A DNA stretch of 64,000 bases from an uncultured Lachnospiraceae bacterium (GTDB lineage: Bacteria > Bacillota > Clostridia > Lachnospirales > Lachnospiraceae). Below, in pieces: positions 1 to 7,973 of this stretch (its first letter is position 1; each line of letters opens with the position of its first letter). A program made the translations under genes and the position numbers. The DNA is taken from positions 151,138 through 215,137 of the forward strand of contig CAUAFT010000005.1 in assembly GCA_958428365.1 (NCBI GenBank), read 5' to 3'. A model generated the notes under the pieces. That model did no database searches and was not told the origin of the DNA. It worked only from the letters and a program-made list of their open reading frames with translations.

Positions 1-222
1 CTAATGCGTTCCTTTGTTTCCATATTTTTCTCCCAGGTTGACAATGCTTCCGTCCGCCTGCTGCATATCAATGTTGTTTAATTGCGCCCGCAGATTTCCC
101 CGGACGGAAGCGATATACTCCTGTCTTAAAAGAGTCTGCTCCTTTTTCTCCGCTTCGGTCAGTCCCTCCGCCTTTGATTTATGATATAATTCGTTGATTC
201 TCGCTATTTTTTTCTCGTCCAT
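1..222 (-). CDS. DUF896 (YnzC/UPF0291) family protein
   Basis: This is a complete 73-residue cytoplasmic protein. It opens with a helical hairpin rich in E, K and R (IARINELYHKSKAEGLTEAE), then has the family core KEQ-x3-R-x-EYI near residues 27-37, followed by a short polar tail. Length and core match the DUF896/YnzC family of small Firmicute proteins; B. subtilis YnzC is the known example and is linked to the SOS operon, but the molecular role is not established. The ATG at 222 follows GAGGTAGAG, a usable ribosome binding site. It lies 37 bp downstream of proB on the same strand, so co-transcription is likely. The stop codon occupies the first three bases of the window. The family call is firm and the function unknown. 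Confidence 0.85.
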   Translation of the reverse strand: MDEKKIARINELYHKSKAEGLTEAEKKEQTLLRQEYIASVRGNLRAQLNNIDMQQADGSIVNLGEKYGNKGTH

Positions 223-259
223 CTCTACCTCGTTTTATTCAAAATTAATTTACAGGCTG

Positions 260-1111
260 TCAGCTCATATATTCCTCAATGAAATCCGGTATGTAAAAAT
301 CCTCGTTCTTATTTGCCTCAAACACGGTTCCCACAAAGTCATCCTCAAATATCTTGTGAAGGACTCCCACATCCCCTCCGTTGGTGATGATCATATCCGC
401 CCCGGAATAGGTGGCGATCCTTGCAGCGTTCAGCTTCGTCGCCATGCCCCCGGTTCCCACATCGCTTCCCGTGGTCTCCTTCGCCATATGCAGATACCGC
501 TCGTCCAGCTCCTTCACCGTCTCAATGAGTTTCGCATCCGGATTCTCGTGGGGATCGTCGGTAAACAGCCCGTCGATATCTGATAATAGGATCAGAAGAT
601 CTGCGCCAATCAGGGCAGCCACAATGGCGGCGAGGCTGTCGTTGTCTCCGAACTGGATCTCGTAAGTGTTGACCGTGTCGTTTTCATTGACTACGGGGAT
701 CACCCCCAGTTTGAACAATTCCTCGAAGGTATTCTGGGCATTTTTTCTCGCCACATTGTCCGTCATGGTCTTTTTGGTCATCAGAACCTGCCCACAGGTC
801 TGGTGGTATTCGCCAAAGAGCTTCTGATAGGTCATCATCAGGCTCGCCTGTCCCACCGCGGCGCACGCCTGCTTGACCGATATACTTTTGGGACGTTTTT
901 TGATTCCCAGCATCTTGCGTCCCACGGAAACAGCGCCGGAGCTCACCAGACAGACTTCTATATCCTGGTTGCGCAGGTCGCAGAGTTCCCTGACCAGACG
1001 TTCCAGTTTGCTGAAATTCAACTTTCCGGTTCTGGCATGACAGAGGGAGGAGGAACCGATCTTCACAACCACCCTTTTTTTATTATTGAAACGATTTTTT
1101 TTCATTTTCAT
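260..1111 (-). CDS. proB: Glutamate 5-kinase (proline biosynthesis), catalytic domain only
   Basis: It phosphorylates L-glutamate to glutamyl 5-phosphate, the first step of proline synthesis, in the cytosol. The 283 residues form one amino-acid-kinase domain: phosphate-binding VKIGSSSL near 16-23, SSGAVSVG at 57-64, NENDTV at 142-147 and the lysine motif GTGGMATK at 219-226. E. coli ProB (about 367 residues) has a C-terminal PUA domain; none is present here, as in many Firmicute enzymes. A second in-frame ATG lies two codons in, and GAGGAAG upstream supports either. A TTGCGT/TAAAAT promoter-like pair with 16-bp spacing sits at 1148-1175. The partner proA would be expected nearby but is not within the window. 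Confidence 0.93.
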   Translation of the reverse strand: MKMKKNRFNNKKRVVVKIGSSSLCHARTGKLNFSKLERLVRELCDLRNQDIEVCLVSSGAVSVGRKMLGIKKRPKSISVKQACAAVGQASLMMTYQKLFGEYHQTCGQVLMTKKTMTDNVARKNAQNTFEELFKLGVIPVVNENDTVNTYEIQFGDNDSLAAIVAALIGADLLILLSDIDGLFTDDPHENPDAKLIETVKELDERYLHMAKETTGSDVGTGGMATKLNAARIATYSGADMIITNGGDVGVLHKIFEDDFVGTVFEANKNEDFYIPDFIEEYMS

Positions 1112-1147
1112 TCTCCAACTTCCTCATAAGCTCGTACACATTCTCAT

Positions 1148-1175
1148 ATTTTATCATATTCGCCGGGAAACGCAA
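1148..1175 (-). promoter_or_regulatory. Putative sigma-A promoter of proB
   Basis: On the minus strand TTGCGT (1170-1175) and TAAAAT (1148-1153) are separated by 16 bp, about 37 bp upstream of the proB start. The match is fair and the position sensible, but it is unproven. Confidence 0.45.
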
Positions 1176-1210
1176 ACTATTTGTAGGGTTCTTCTGATCC
1201 TGCTCTTAGC

Positions 1211-2926
1211 TCAGGATCCCGCTCCCGCCCTCAAAGCAAGGAGATTTCTCTGAATCTCCATCGTATCGGGATGGGACTCTCCTAAAACTTTCTTACATAT
1301 ATCCAATGCTTTTTCAAACAATGCTTCCGCTTCCTCATACCGCTTCTGATTCTCGTATAAAAGAGCTAAATTGTTGCAGTATCTTGCCGTATTCGGGTGA
1401 TTTTTTCCCAGGACTTTTTCACTTATCCTCAATGCCTTTTGATATAATTTAGCGGCTCTTTCATAATTTCCCTGCATTTTATAAATCCCCGCCAGATTAT
1501 TGTAACTGATGGCTGTATTTGGATGCTCCTCTCCCAATATATTCAACTGAATGCGCAGCGCTTCTTCACACAATGCTTCCGCTTCCTCATACTCTCCCAG
1601 ATCCACATACAAAACTGCCAGATTATTATAGCTGATCGCCGTATCGGGATGCTTCTCCCCCAGGATCTTTTTTCGGATATTCAATGCCTTTTGATACAGT
1701 TCCTTTGCTTCTTCATACTTTCCCTGCGCTTCATATAGACCTCCCAGATTATTATACCCCGTGGCAAGATCGGGAGCTTCCTTGTCCAGTACTTTTTGGT
1801 TGATCTTTAAGGCTCTGCCGTACAAATATTCCGCCTCTTCATAGTTTCCCTGTCTTTCATATAATCCGGCCAGATTATTACAGTCCACCGCCACATCCCG
1901 GTGATCTTCTCCCAGAATCCTTTCATCTGTCACTAACGCCTTCCTGTATAATGCTCCGGCTTCCTCATATTTTCCCTGCGCCTCATACAAGCCGCCCAGA
2001 TTATTATAATCCGTCGTCGTCTCCGGGTGATTTTCTCCCAGAATTTTTTCATCCAGATATAACGCTTTTTTATATAAATTCTCGGCTTCCCTGTATCTTC
2101 CCTGATCTTGGTAAACACCTGCCAGATTACTGTAATCTACAGCTGTTTTGGGATGTTCCTCTCCCAGGACTCTTATATGAATGTCCAGTGTTTTTTGAAA
2201 AAATTGCTCCGCTTTTTCATAAAGTCCCTGCTTTTTATATATCAACGCCAGTTTATGATAAATAACCGCCATCTCCAGATGATCTTTTCCCAATAATTTC
2301 TCAAGAATTTCCTTTAATTTTAACAGAATTTCTTCACTCACATGGTATTGCAGGTTCTCTTCCGCTTCTTTTGCCCTTTGCAATAGCTGATGAGTCTCAG
2401 CCATTTTCTGCCTTGCCTCCGCATGATTCCATTCTTCCTCTCTTACAGCATCCTTTCTTGCGGAGATTCCTTTTTTCTCATCCCCTTCCTCTTCTGCCTT
2501 TTCTTCCTCATACTCATGGAATACAAGCCGGATCTTAAGAAAAGAATAAAAGTCATACGCTCCCGCCGCAAGTCTGTCATCCCCTTGGGGAGTCGTAAGA
2601 AAGATCAGATTTTTTCCCAAAGAAGACAGCATATCCCTACTGAAATTCAGCCTTTTTAGATCTTCCTCCTCCTGGATCGCAAACTGAAAATTAGCGATCA
2701 TGCAGGAGTGTATCTGCGGCTTTTTATCCATCCACTTTTTTAATTCCTGAAACGAATAGGCTCCGGGATGATCCTTATAGTCGTAGATTCCCACGGTTCC
2801 CCGCCCATAGAGTTCGATGATCTCCTCCTGCAGTGCCTCGTCAGCCACCACCAGAAACAATCCATCTTCCGACTTGCCCAGAATCCATCCCAGAGTCTGA
2901 TATCCTTCCTGATTACTCTCAAACAT
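1211..2926 (-). CDS. Kinesin-light-chain-type TPR protein with N-terminal sensor/effector-like domain
   Basis: The 571-residue protein has three parts. Residues 1-140 form a globular domain with the stretch LNFSRDMLSSLGKNLIFLTT followed by an AYDFYSF segment; this resembles the LN-x-RD...LIF...DF domain that precedes TPRs in other bacterial AAA/TPR pairs (family memory, not a search). Residues 140-200 are an acidic, charged linker. Residues 210-555 hold eight 42-residue TPRs of kinesin-light-chain type (YNNLAxLYxxQGxYEEAExLY), separated by LGExHPxTA. No signal peptide or membrane helix is seen. The ATG at 2926 lies inside the end of the ATPase gene (8-bp overlap) behind AAAGG, so the pair is translationally coupled. 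A complex or signalling role with the ATPase is inferred. Confidence 0.75.
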   Translation of the reverse strand: MFESNQEGYQTLGWILGKSEDGLFLVVADEALQEEIIELYGRGTVGIYDYKDHPGAYSFQELKKWMDKKPQIHSCMIANFQFAIQEEEDLKRLNFSRDMLSSLGKNLIFLTTPQGDDRLAAGAYDFYSFLKIRLVFHEYEEEKAEEEGDEKKGISARKDAVREEEWNHAEARQKMAETHQLLQRAKEAEENLQYHVSEEILLKLKEILEKLLGKDHLEMAVIYHKLALIYKKQGLYEKAEQFFQKTLDIHIRVLGEEHPKTAVDYSNLAGVYQDQGRYREAENLYKKALYLDEKILGENHPETTTDYNNLGGLYEAQGKYEEAGALYRKALVTDERILGEDHRDVAVDCNNLAGLYERQGNYEEAEYLYGRALKINQKVLDKEAPDLATGYNNLGGLYEAQGKYEEAKELYQKALNIRKKILGEKHPDTAISYNNLAVLYVDLGEYEEAEALCEEALRIQLNILGEEHPNTAISYNNLAGIYKMQGNYERAAKLYQKALRISEKVLGKNHPNTARYCNNLALLYENQKRYEEAEALFEKALDICKKVLGESHPDTMEIQRNLLALRAGAGS

Positions 2927-4226
2927 CCTTTAAAAGCCCCTGTTCTTCAAAAAACTCCACGATCAGTGGATGCACATTATGCCAACGTTTCCCGTTATAT
3001 TCCAGCACCACCGATGCCTGCAGCATTCTCAATAAATTTTCCTTATCCTCAATCAATTCTTTGTTTCCCTTGCAGATGTTTAATAAAAATTCATAATCCT
3101 TTTTCTCAATTCTCCTGGTCAAAGAGGTCTTCAACTCCTCCAGCGCCCGTCTGGCGTCCTCCATGGAGATTGCATCGCTTCCTCTTCTCTCGGCTCTTTT
3201 TGCCGCTGCATTGATGGTGTGGAATAAATCTCTCAGTGATCCTCCCGTATACCGGATCAGACGTTCCAGAACCTCCGTCTCAAACAAATTCAGATCCGCA
3301 CGCTTTTCAACGATCTCCCGTATCACGGCAATTCCCTCTGAAAACAGCTTTCCCTCTATGGTCTCAATCTTGATCATCGGCAGGGTCTTTGGAATAAAAT
3401 AGCTTTCCATGGCTGAAAATCTGGCGTCATAGGACAGACCAATGGGAAAGGTATAAATGACCGGAAACGGCATCCCTGAAAGAATAGCGGCATAGTTATA
3501 AAACACCTCCCAGGCATCTTCAGGATTCAATTTGTCCAGATCCTCAAAAATAATGATGGGGCGTTTTCCATCTAATTTTCTGCTGATTTCCTCTGAAACA
3601 AGACCAAGCAGCCGGATCCACTCACTGGAACGCAGGCTGATCTTCTTGCGGTATTCCTTTCTTGTCTCCTCGTTGAATTTCAGATCCGCTTTGATCTTAA
3701 CAAACACCTGTAAAATATGCTGCAAGATCCCCGGCGTGTCGGCAGATATCCCTGCTTCCACCGAGGTCGCTCTCAGATCCTGCACCGTTCTGACCTCCGT
3801 TTCCTCATCCCAAAAATTCAGGATATCTTCCAGGATATCATTCCCAATCACACAGTTTTGCTCTTTTGCAATCTGTAACAGGGATTCTCCCATCAGGATA
3901 AAGAGATCCGAGTACACGATATTAAATAAATCCAGATCCAGACTACAGGTGATGGTCTTTACCGGATAACCCTGGGATATGAATTTCTGAGACATCCGAT
4001 TCAATTCCGTACTCTTTCCACAACCGCGATGACCTAACAGTAAAAACGCATGATGACCCGTTGTCTCCTGACAGAGGTCAAAAATATCCTCTATGGGAGA
4101 ACAATATTTATCACTCATCCGATATTCCATGGTATCGGCGCAATAAAATTCTTCCATCTGTTCTATTTTAAGCGGCTCCGGTGAAAAGGCATTGATCACC
4201 TCGGACATACGACTCGCATATTTCAT
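2919..4226 (-). CDS. AAA/STAND-like P-loop ATPase paired with the TPR protein
   Basis: The start chosen is the ATG at 4226 because GGAGGG lies 8 nt upstream; longer in-frame versions would run through the promoter. The protein is then 435 residues. After about 45 residues comes a P-loop ATPase core: Walker A GHRGCGKST at 65-73 followed by EL, and Walker B IIIFEDLDKL at 224-233. The C-terminal part (residues 300-435) is helical and likely winged-helix. The GHRGCGKSTEL signature belongs to AAA proteins that sit next to TPR genes in many bacteria; their function is not established to my knowledge. No membrane segments are seen. It overlaps the TPR gene by 8 bp. A role in defence or stress signalling is inference only. 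Confidence 0.8.
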   Translation of the reverse strand: MKYASRMSEVINAFSPEPLKIEQMEEFYCADTMEYRMSDKYCSPIEDIFDLCQETTGHHAFLLLGHRGCGKSTELNRMSQKFISQGYPVKTITCSLDLDLFNIVYSDLFILMGESLLQIAKEQNCVIGNDILEDILNFWDEETEVRTVQDLRATSVEAGISADTPGILQHILQVFVKIKADLKFNEETRKEYRKKISLRSSEWIRLLGLVSEEISRKLDGKRPIIIFEDLDKLNPEDAWEVFYNYAAILSGMPFPVIYTFPIGLSYDARFSAMESYFIPKTLPMIKIETIEGKLFSEGIAVIREIVEKRADLNLFETEVLERLIRYTGGSLRDLFHTINAAAKRAERRGSDAISMEDARRALEELKTSLTRRIEKKDYEFLLNICKGNKELIEDKENLLRMLQASVVLEYNGKRWHNVHPLIVEFFEEQGLLKDV

Positions 4227-4268
4227 TCTACTTTCCCTCCACATGAGCATCGGCTGCTCAAATACTCC

Positions 4269-4316
4269 ATAGCCGCACGCCATCACGCTATCCCGGCTCC
4301 TGCGGCTATTATAGCC
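4269..4316. repeat. Inverted repeats overlapping the AAA/TPR promoter
   Basis: ATAGCCGCA (4269-4277) and TGCGGCTAT (4301-4309) are perfect 9-bp inverted copies 23 bp apart. A third half-site, ATAGCC at 4311-4316, makes GGCTA-TTA-TAGCC with its neighbour, directly over the -10 box. The layout looks like an operator with three half-sites, or a hairpin at the start of the transcript. Confidence 0.6.
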
Positions 4317-4337
4317 TATATTATATATTTTCCACAA
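4308..4337 (-). promoter_or_regulatory. Promoter of the AAA/TPR pair
   Basis: On the minus strand TTGTGG (4332-4337) and a consensus TATAAT (4308-4313) are spaced by 18 bp, about 80 bp upstream of the chosen ATPase start. This is the best promoter in the 207-bp gap after the TPM gene, and it argues that the AAA/TPR pair is transcribed on its own. Confidence 0.65.
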
Positions 4338-4433
4338 GACAAAAATCCTGTTCCGGCAAAAGCTGTTCCTTTGATTCCTTATCATCTTATTATATATGCC
4401 AGCTTTCACCAAAGCGTTATGATCCAACTGCTT

Positions 4434-5273
4434 TTAAAAACGTCCGCTGGAACCTCCATGAGAGCGTCCCGACGAACTGGTGTGAGTGCTGCTCCCTCCC
4501 GACGAACCGCTGCTCTTTTCTATTTTATGCCTGGTCACTCTGCGGTATAAATACAGTTCTCTGCTGTCTGTAAGATTCATGCTTCCGTCTTTGACGTAGC
4601 CCGTCGCCGACATCTGTTTTCTGACAGTTTTCAGCCTGGAGCGCATACATCCTGTAATGATAAACGCGATGGCTGCCCCGATGAGCAAAGACTTCCAGAT
4701 CCAGCTTCTGGACAATGGCATTTTCGGAAGATTGTCCACATCATAAGGTTCTCCATCTGCCGCCTGGGTCAGAAACTTATCACAAAGCTCTGCATAAATC
4801 GAAAACGCTTTCTCATAATTCCCATCGCTCAGATCCGGCAAAAACCGCTCTTCCATGTAATCCAGACCCGCATCGGTGAATGCCGTGATCCCAAATCCAT
4901 AGGTGGTGATCGCCCACTCCCGCTCTCCCATACTGATTAAAAACAGGATTCCGTCGTCCCCGCTTCCCATTCCGTAGCCGTTATAATCATAGAAATCGTC
5001 TGCGTAATCTTCCACATTTGCTCCATTCAGGGAATCTACGGTTACAAGCGCCACATCGCACTCCTGCCGCTCACTGATCTCATCCAGCTTCTCTAATAAG
5101 TCCGCTTCCTCCTCATCGGTCAAAATATCCGCCTCATCCACAAGACGGGGTAACTGCCGTTCCTCCGGTATGGTTCTGTTTTCTCCCGATGTGTCCTCTG
5201 TTGCAAAAGCCGTCATCCCCAGAGACAGACAGAGACACAGGATCATACAAATTGTCAAAATATTTTTTCTCAT
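4434..5273 (-). CDS. TPM-domain membrane-anchored secreted protein (YdjH/YgcG-like)
   Basis: The start is the ATG at 5273, behind AGGAGGG, which gives 279 residues beginning with a signal peptide that ends at AFA (22-24). A TPM domain follows (about residues 40-170; LVDEADILTDEEE, and GDDGILFLIS near 106-115), then a transmembrane helix at 191-209, a basic cytoplasmic stretch, and a Ser/Gly-rich tail ending SHGGSSGRF. TPM domains are extracytoplasmic modules known from Psb32/TLP18.3 and from B. subtilis YdjH. The gene starts 10 bp after the zinc-ribbon gene and belongs to the same operon. A role in membrane stress is suggested by the YdjGHI parallel. The acid phosphatase activity reported for some TPM proteins is not assumed here. 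Confidence 0.8.
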   Translation of the reverse strand: MRKNILTICMILCLCLSLGMTAFATEDTSGENRTIPEERQLPRLVDEADILTDEEEADLLEKLDEISERQECDVALVTVDSLNGANVEDYADDFYDYNGYGMGSGDDGILFLISMGEREWAITTYGFGITAFTDAGLDYMEERFLPDLSDGNYEKAFSIYAELCDKFLTQAADGEPYDVDNLPKMPLSRSWIWKSLLIGAAIAFIITGCMRSRLKTVRKQMSATGYVKDGSMNLTDSRELYLYRRVTRHKIEKSSGSSGGSSTHTSSSGRSHGGSSGRF

Positions 5274-5283
5274 CTCTGCCCTC

Positions 5284-6372
5284 CTAAAACAGGTAATGTC
5301 CAATGGTTGCAAGGATATAGACCAGAACACTGCAGATTGCCGTAAGTCCCAGAGACCAGCTCCAATACGCCTTCTTATCCACCGGGAGATCTCCCACGAA
5401 TTTTCCCGTCTGTCCATTCATGGCAAAGGTGAACCGCTCTCCCTTCCAGGTAGTATTCAATATCCACACCGGATACAGGGCATACTTCGCCGTTCCCTCA
5501 TGCAGGCTGATATTGCTTCTCTCCGGCATCACTCCCTGATAACCGTGGATCGTGGACGCAAAAGCCTCCTGCGTGCTGCGGCGTATTCTCTCGTTAGCTC
5601 TCTCAATACTATCCTCCGCGGTGACGTCATATTTATCCGCCAGATATCCGGCAAGATATGCCGTCTGAAAATCCACCGCCTCAGAAAAATCGTAAGGTTC
5701 TATGGATTCCATCAACGCATCCTCCATCCGGGTGGAACCATCCACCGGAACCCTCTCATATTCCATGTTTCCCGCCCGCAGGATCTTGTAATAACTGGTT
5801 TCCGTATAGTTATAGTCTCCGCTTCTCCAGTATCTCACTCTGGTTCCGTTATACCAGATCTTTGCGTCTGCCTTTGCGTCAAAGAGCCAGAACGGCACAT
5901 AGATCCCCCTGATCTCATCAATATGGTTCTCATCCTTAAAAACTTTCGGCATCAGGCGTTTTCCTTTCAGGTAATTTTTGTACGCCTCCTTCGCCTCCTT
6001 TTTATCCAACTTAAAAGGTATCACATAATCCGGGCGCAGATCCCCTGATAAACGCTTCGTCATTACCACCTGATTTCCACAGTAGGGACAGCTTGTGGCC
6101 GCTGTATTCTCATCCGTCACGATCTCTCCGCCGCAGGATTCGCAGGTATAGACTCCCATGCTCTCCATCTCGCCATCCTGCCATTCGCTTCCCATCATCG
6201 TATCCCAGGTCATGTCGTCCTGCGGTTCTTTTTCCAATTCGTCATCGTACTCTTTGAGAGCTTCCATGTCCACTTCCGTATCGCAATAGGGACATTTCAT
6301 CTTCTGTACGCTGCTGTTAAATTCCAGCGCTCCTCCGCAGGCAGGACATTTATATTCCATTACCTCTGCCAT
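5284..6372 (-). CDS. Double zinc-ribbon membrane protein (YdjG-like)
   Basis: The protein has 362 residues and two zinc ribbons at the N-terminus: C9, C12, C27, C30 and C77, C80, C95, C98. A long soluble region (110-330) contains KGKRLMPKVFKDENHIDEIRG-type sequence and IRGIYVPFWLFDA near 164-176. A hydrophobic C-terminal segment around 332-360 is probably one or two membrane passes. The arrangement resembles B. subtilis YdjG, which works with YdjH and YdjI in the PspA envelope-stress system. It sits between the SPFH gene (23-bp gap) and the TPM gene (10-bp gap). The operon placement is firm; the function rests on that analogy. Confidence 0.78.
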   Translation of the reverse strand: MAEVMEYKCPACGGALEFNSSVQKMKCPYCDTEVDMEALKEYDDELEKEPQDDMTWDTMMGSEWQDGEMESMGVYTCESCGGEIVTDENTAATSCPYCGNQVVMTKRLSGDLRPDYVIPFKLDKKEAKEAYKNYLKGKRLMPKVFKDENHIDEIRGIYVPFWLFDAKADAKIWYNGTRVRYWRSGDYNYTETSYYKILRAGNMEYERVPVDGSTRMEDALMESIEPYDFSEAVDFQTAYLAGYLADKYDVTAEDSIERANERIRRSTQEAFASTIHGYQGVMPERSNISLHEGTAKYALYPVWILNTTWKGERFTFAMNGQTGKFVGDLPVDKKAYWSWSLGLTAICSVLVYILATIGHYLF

Positions 6373-6395
6373 ATGTATCTTCTCTCTTTCGTTTT

Positions 6396-7742
6396 TTATT
6401 TTCTATCGTTTTCATCGAACGGGTCTCCGCATTCCGGACAGAACTTCGGCGGATCGTACGGGTCCTCCGGTTCCCACCCGCATTTGTCGCAGCGGTATAA
6501 CGGCTCCTCTGCCGGCTTTGGCTGTCCGCATTCGGAACAGAATTTTCCCTTGTTCATAGTTCCGCAGGTACACTTCCAGCCTGCCTCCGGTCGCTTTCCT
6601 CCGCACTCGGTACAGAACTTTCCTGTGTTGACAGCTCCACAGATACACTTCCAACTGCCGCCAGAGGATGCAGTCCCATAATTATGCAAAGCCTGGTTCT
6701 GCTGTATCTGCTCCTGCTGTACCTGGGCTTTTTGCTGCGCCCCCATCTCATAAAGACTCTGGGGATTCATGCCCCCCGCCTGATTCAGCATTCCCATGCC
6801 CATAAATCCGGTCATGGCTCCGCTCTCATTTGCCGCTGCGGCTCTCATGGCATCTGCCTGTGCTCCTGTCAGAGTAGCAGCCGCCATAGTCGGATCCTTC
6901 ATGATCGCAATGCGCTGCGCCTGCTTAATCAGCTCCGTATCCTCCTCCGGCAGGGTCACGGAGTTCATGGCAATGGATACGATGGTAAGTCCCCGTAATT
7001 CAGACCATTTTTTTGTCAATGCCTCATTCATGGCAGAGCATAATTCCTCCACATGGCCCGGAATGGCATTCGGCCGGATCTCCATTTCGGAAATTTTTGC
7101 AAATGCCGGTTGGAGGGCGCTGATGAACTCTGTTTTTAACTGGGTGTCAATATCCTCTGTAGTGTATTCCGTCTCTACGTTTCCGCACACATTGGTATAA
7201 AATAAAAGCGGATCTGTGATCTTATAGGAATAAACGCCGTTACAGCGGATCGATACGTCGATATCAAGTCCAATGTTGCGGTCTACCACCCGGAATGGAA
7301 TCGGGTTTGCCGTTCCAAATTTATTATCTATTAATTCTTTGGTATTAAAATAATAGACCCTCTGGTCTTTTCCCGTGTCTCCGCCATAGGTAAATCTTTT
7401 TCCGATGGTCTTGAAAGTATTTATGATTCCTTCTCCTAAATTTCCGGTAAAAACGCTTGGTTCTGTGGACGTGTCATAAGTATATTCACCCGGCTCCGCA
7501 CAGACCTCCACAATTTTTCCCTGTTCCACGATCATCATACACTGTCCGTCTGCCACTGCAATTCCCGAACCACTGGAGATGATATTGTCGTTTCCTTTCT
7601 TATTGGAAGAACGGGAGGTAACCTGTTTTTTTCCCCTGGTGACCAGAACCTCTTTGTCTAAGGATTCGCAATAAAAAAATTCTTTCCATTGATCTGCAAG
7701 GGTTCCGCCTGTTGCCCCTATTGCTGCTTTGATAAGTCCCAT
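6396..7742 (-). CDS. SPFH-domain protein with three C-terminal zinc ribbons (YdjI-like)
   Basis: The start is the ATG at 7742 behind GGGAAAGGAAA, giving 448 residues that begin MGLIKAAIGATGGTLADQWK. The SPFH/band-7 region covers about residues 30-270. A Met/Gly/Gln/Ala-rich stretch follows at 290-370. The C-terminus carries three zinc ribbons, WKCICGAVNTGKFCTECG, WKCTCGTMNKGKFCSECG, and a third with CDKCG and CPECG. The N-terminus matches the family often annotated as 'virion core protein' and represented by B. subtilis YdjI, which is recruited to membranes with PspA. It is the first gene of a three-gene operon. No pspA-like gene is next to it. Scaffold-forming at membranes is family knowledge. 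Confidence 0.85.
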   Translation of the reverse strand: MGLIKAAIGATGGTLADQWKEFFYCESLDKEVLVTRGKKQVTSRSSNKKGNDNIISSGSGIAVADGQCMMIVEQGKIVEVCAEPGEYTYDTSTEPSVFTGNLGEGIINTFKTIGKRFTYGGDTGKDQRVYYFNTKELIDNKFGTANPIPFRVVDRNIGLDIDVSIRCNGVYSYKITDPLLFYTNVCGNVETEYTTEDIDTQLKTEFISALQPAFAKISEMEIRPNAIPGHVEELCSAMNEALTKKWSELRGLTIVSIAMNSVTLPEEDTELIKQAQRIAIMKDPTMAAATLTGAQADAMRAAAANESGAMTGFMGMGMLNQAGGMNPQSLYEMGAQQKAQVQQEQIQQNQALHNYGTASSGGSWKCICGAVNTGKFCTECGGKRPEAGWKCTCGTMNKGKFCSECGQPKPAEEPLYRCDKCGWEPEDPYDPPKFCPECGDPFDENDRK

Positions 7743-7820
7743 AGTTTCTTTTCCTTTCCCTGGATAGTTTGATGAATAACTGATGATCTGACAGTTCAAA
7801 TCCGCAGTGCCTTTCGGCAA

Positions 7821-7846
7821 GGTATAATGTCTGACGACATTATACC
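7821..7846. repeat. 26-bp palindrome over the SPFH-operon -10 box
   Basis: GGTATAATGTC (7821-7831), TGAC, then GACATTATACC (7836-7846) form a perfect 11-bp inverted repeat. Because the right arm contains the -10 box, the site spans the expected transcription start and looks like an operator for a dimeric repressor. The regulator is not identified. Confidence 0.65.
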
Positions 7847-7868
7847 ATACTTTTACCATTATAGACAA
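7839..7868 (-). promoter_or_regulatory. Promoter of the SPFH/zinc-ribbon/TPM operon
   Basis: On the minus strand TTGTCT (7863-7868) and a consensus TATAAT (7839-7844) are 18 bp apart, about 100 bp upstream of the SPFH start. The -10 box lies inside a perfect palindrome (see separate entry). Confidence 0.65.
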
Positions 7869-7933
7869 AATCATATGATTTTCTAATGGATAAGACTCCT
7901 TATTGGAGAATGATGCTTTTTTCCCCGATTCAT

Positions 7934-7941
7934 GCTATACT
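7934..7941 (+). promoter_or_regulatory. Extended -10 promoter of apbE
   Basis: TGCTATACT (7933-7941) is an extended -10 element with no good -35 box at 17 bp. It lies 33 bp before the apbE ATG, which is preceded by AAGGAG. Confidence 0.45.
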
Positions 7942-7973
7942 ACTAATTACTAACATCAAGGAGATTTATTTAT

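Noticed and set aside
1250..2300. Regular 126-bp repeats
   Set aside because: They code for the TPR units and are not a mobile or regulatory repeat.
5170..6048. A 292-codon plus-strand open frame
   Set aside because: It is antisense to the TPM and zinc-ribbon genes, both of which have clear domains and ribosome binding sites.
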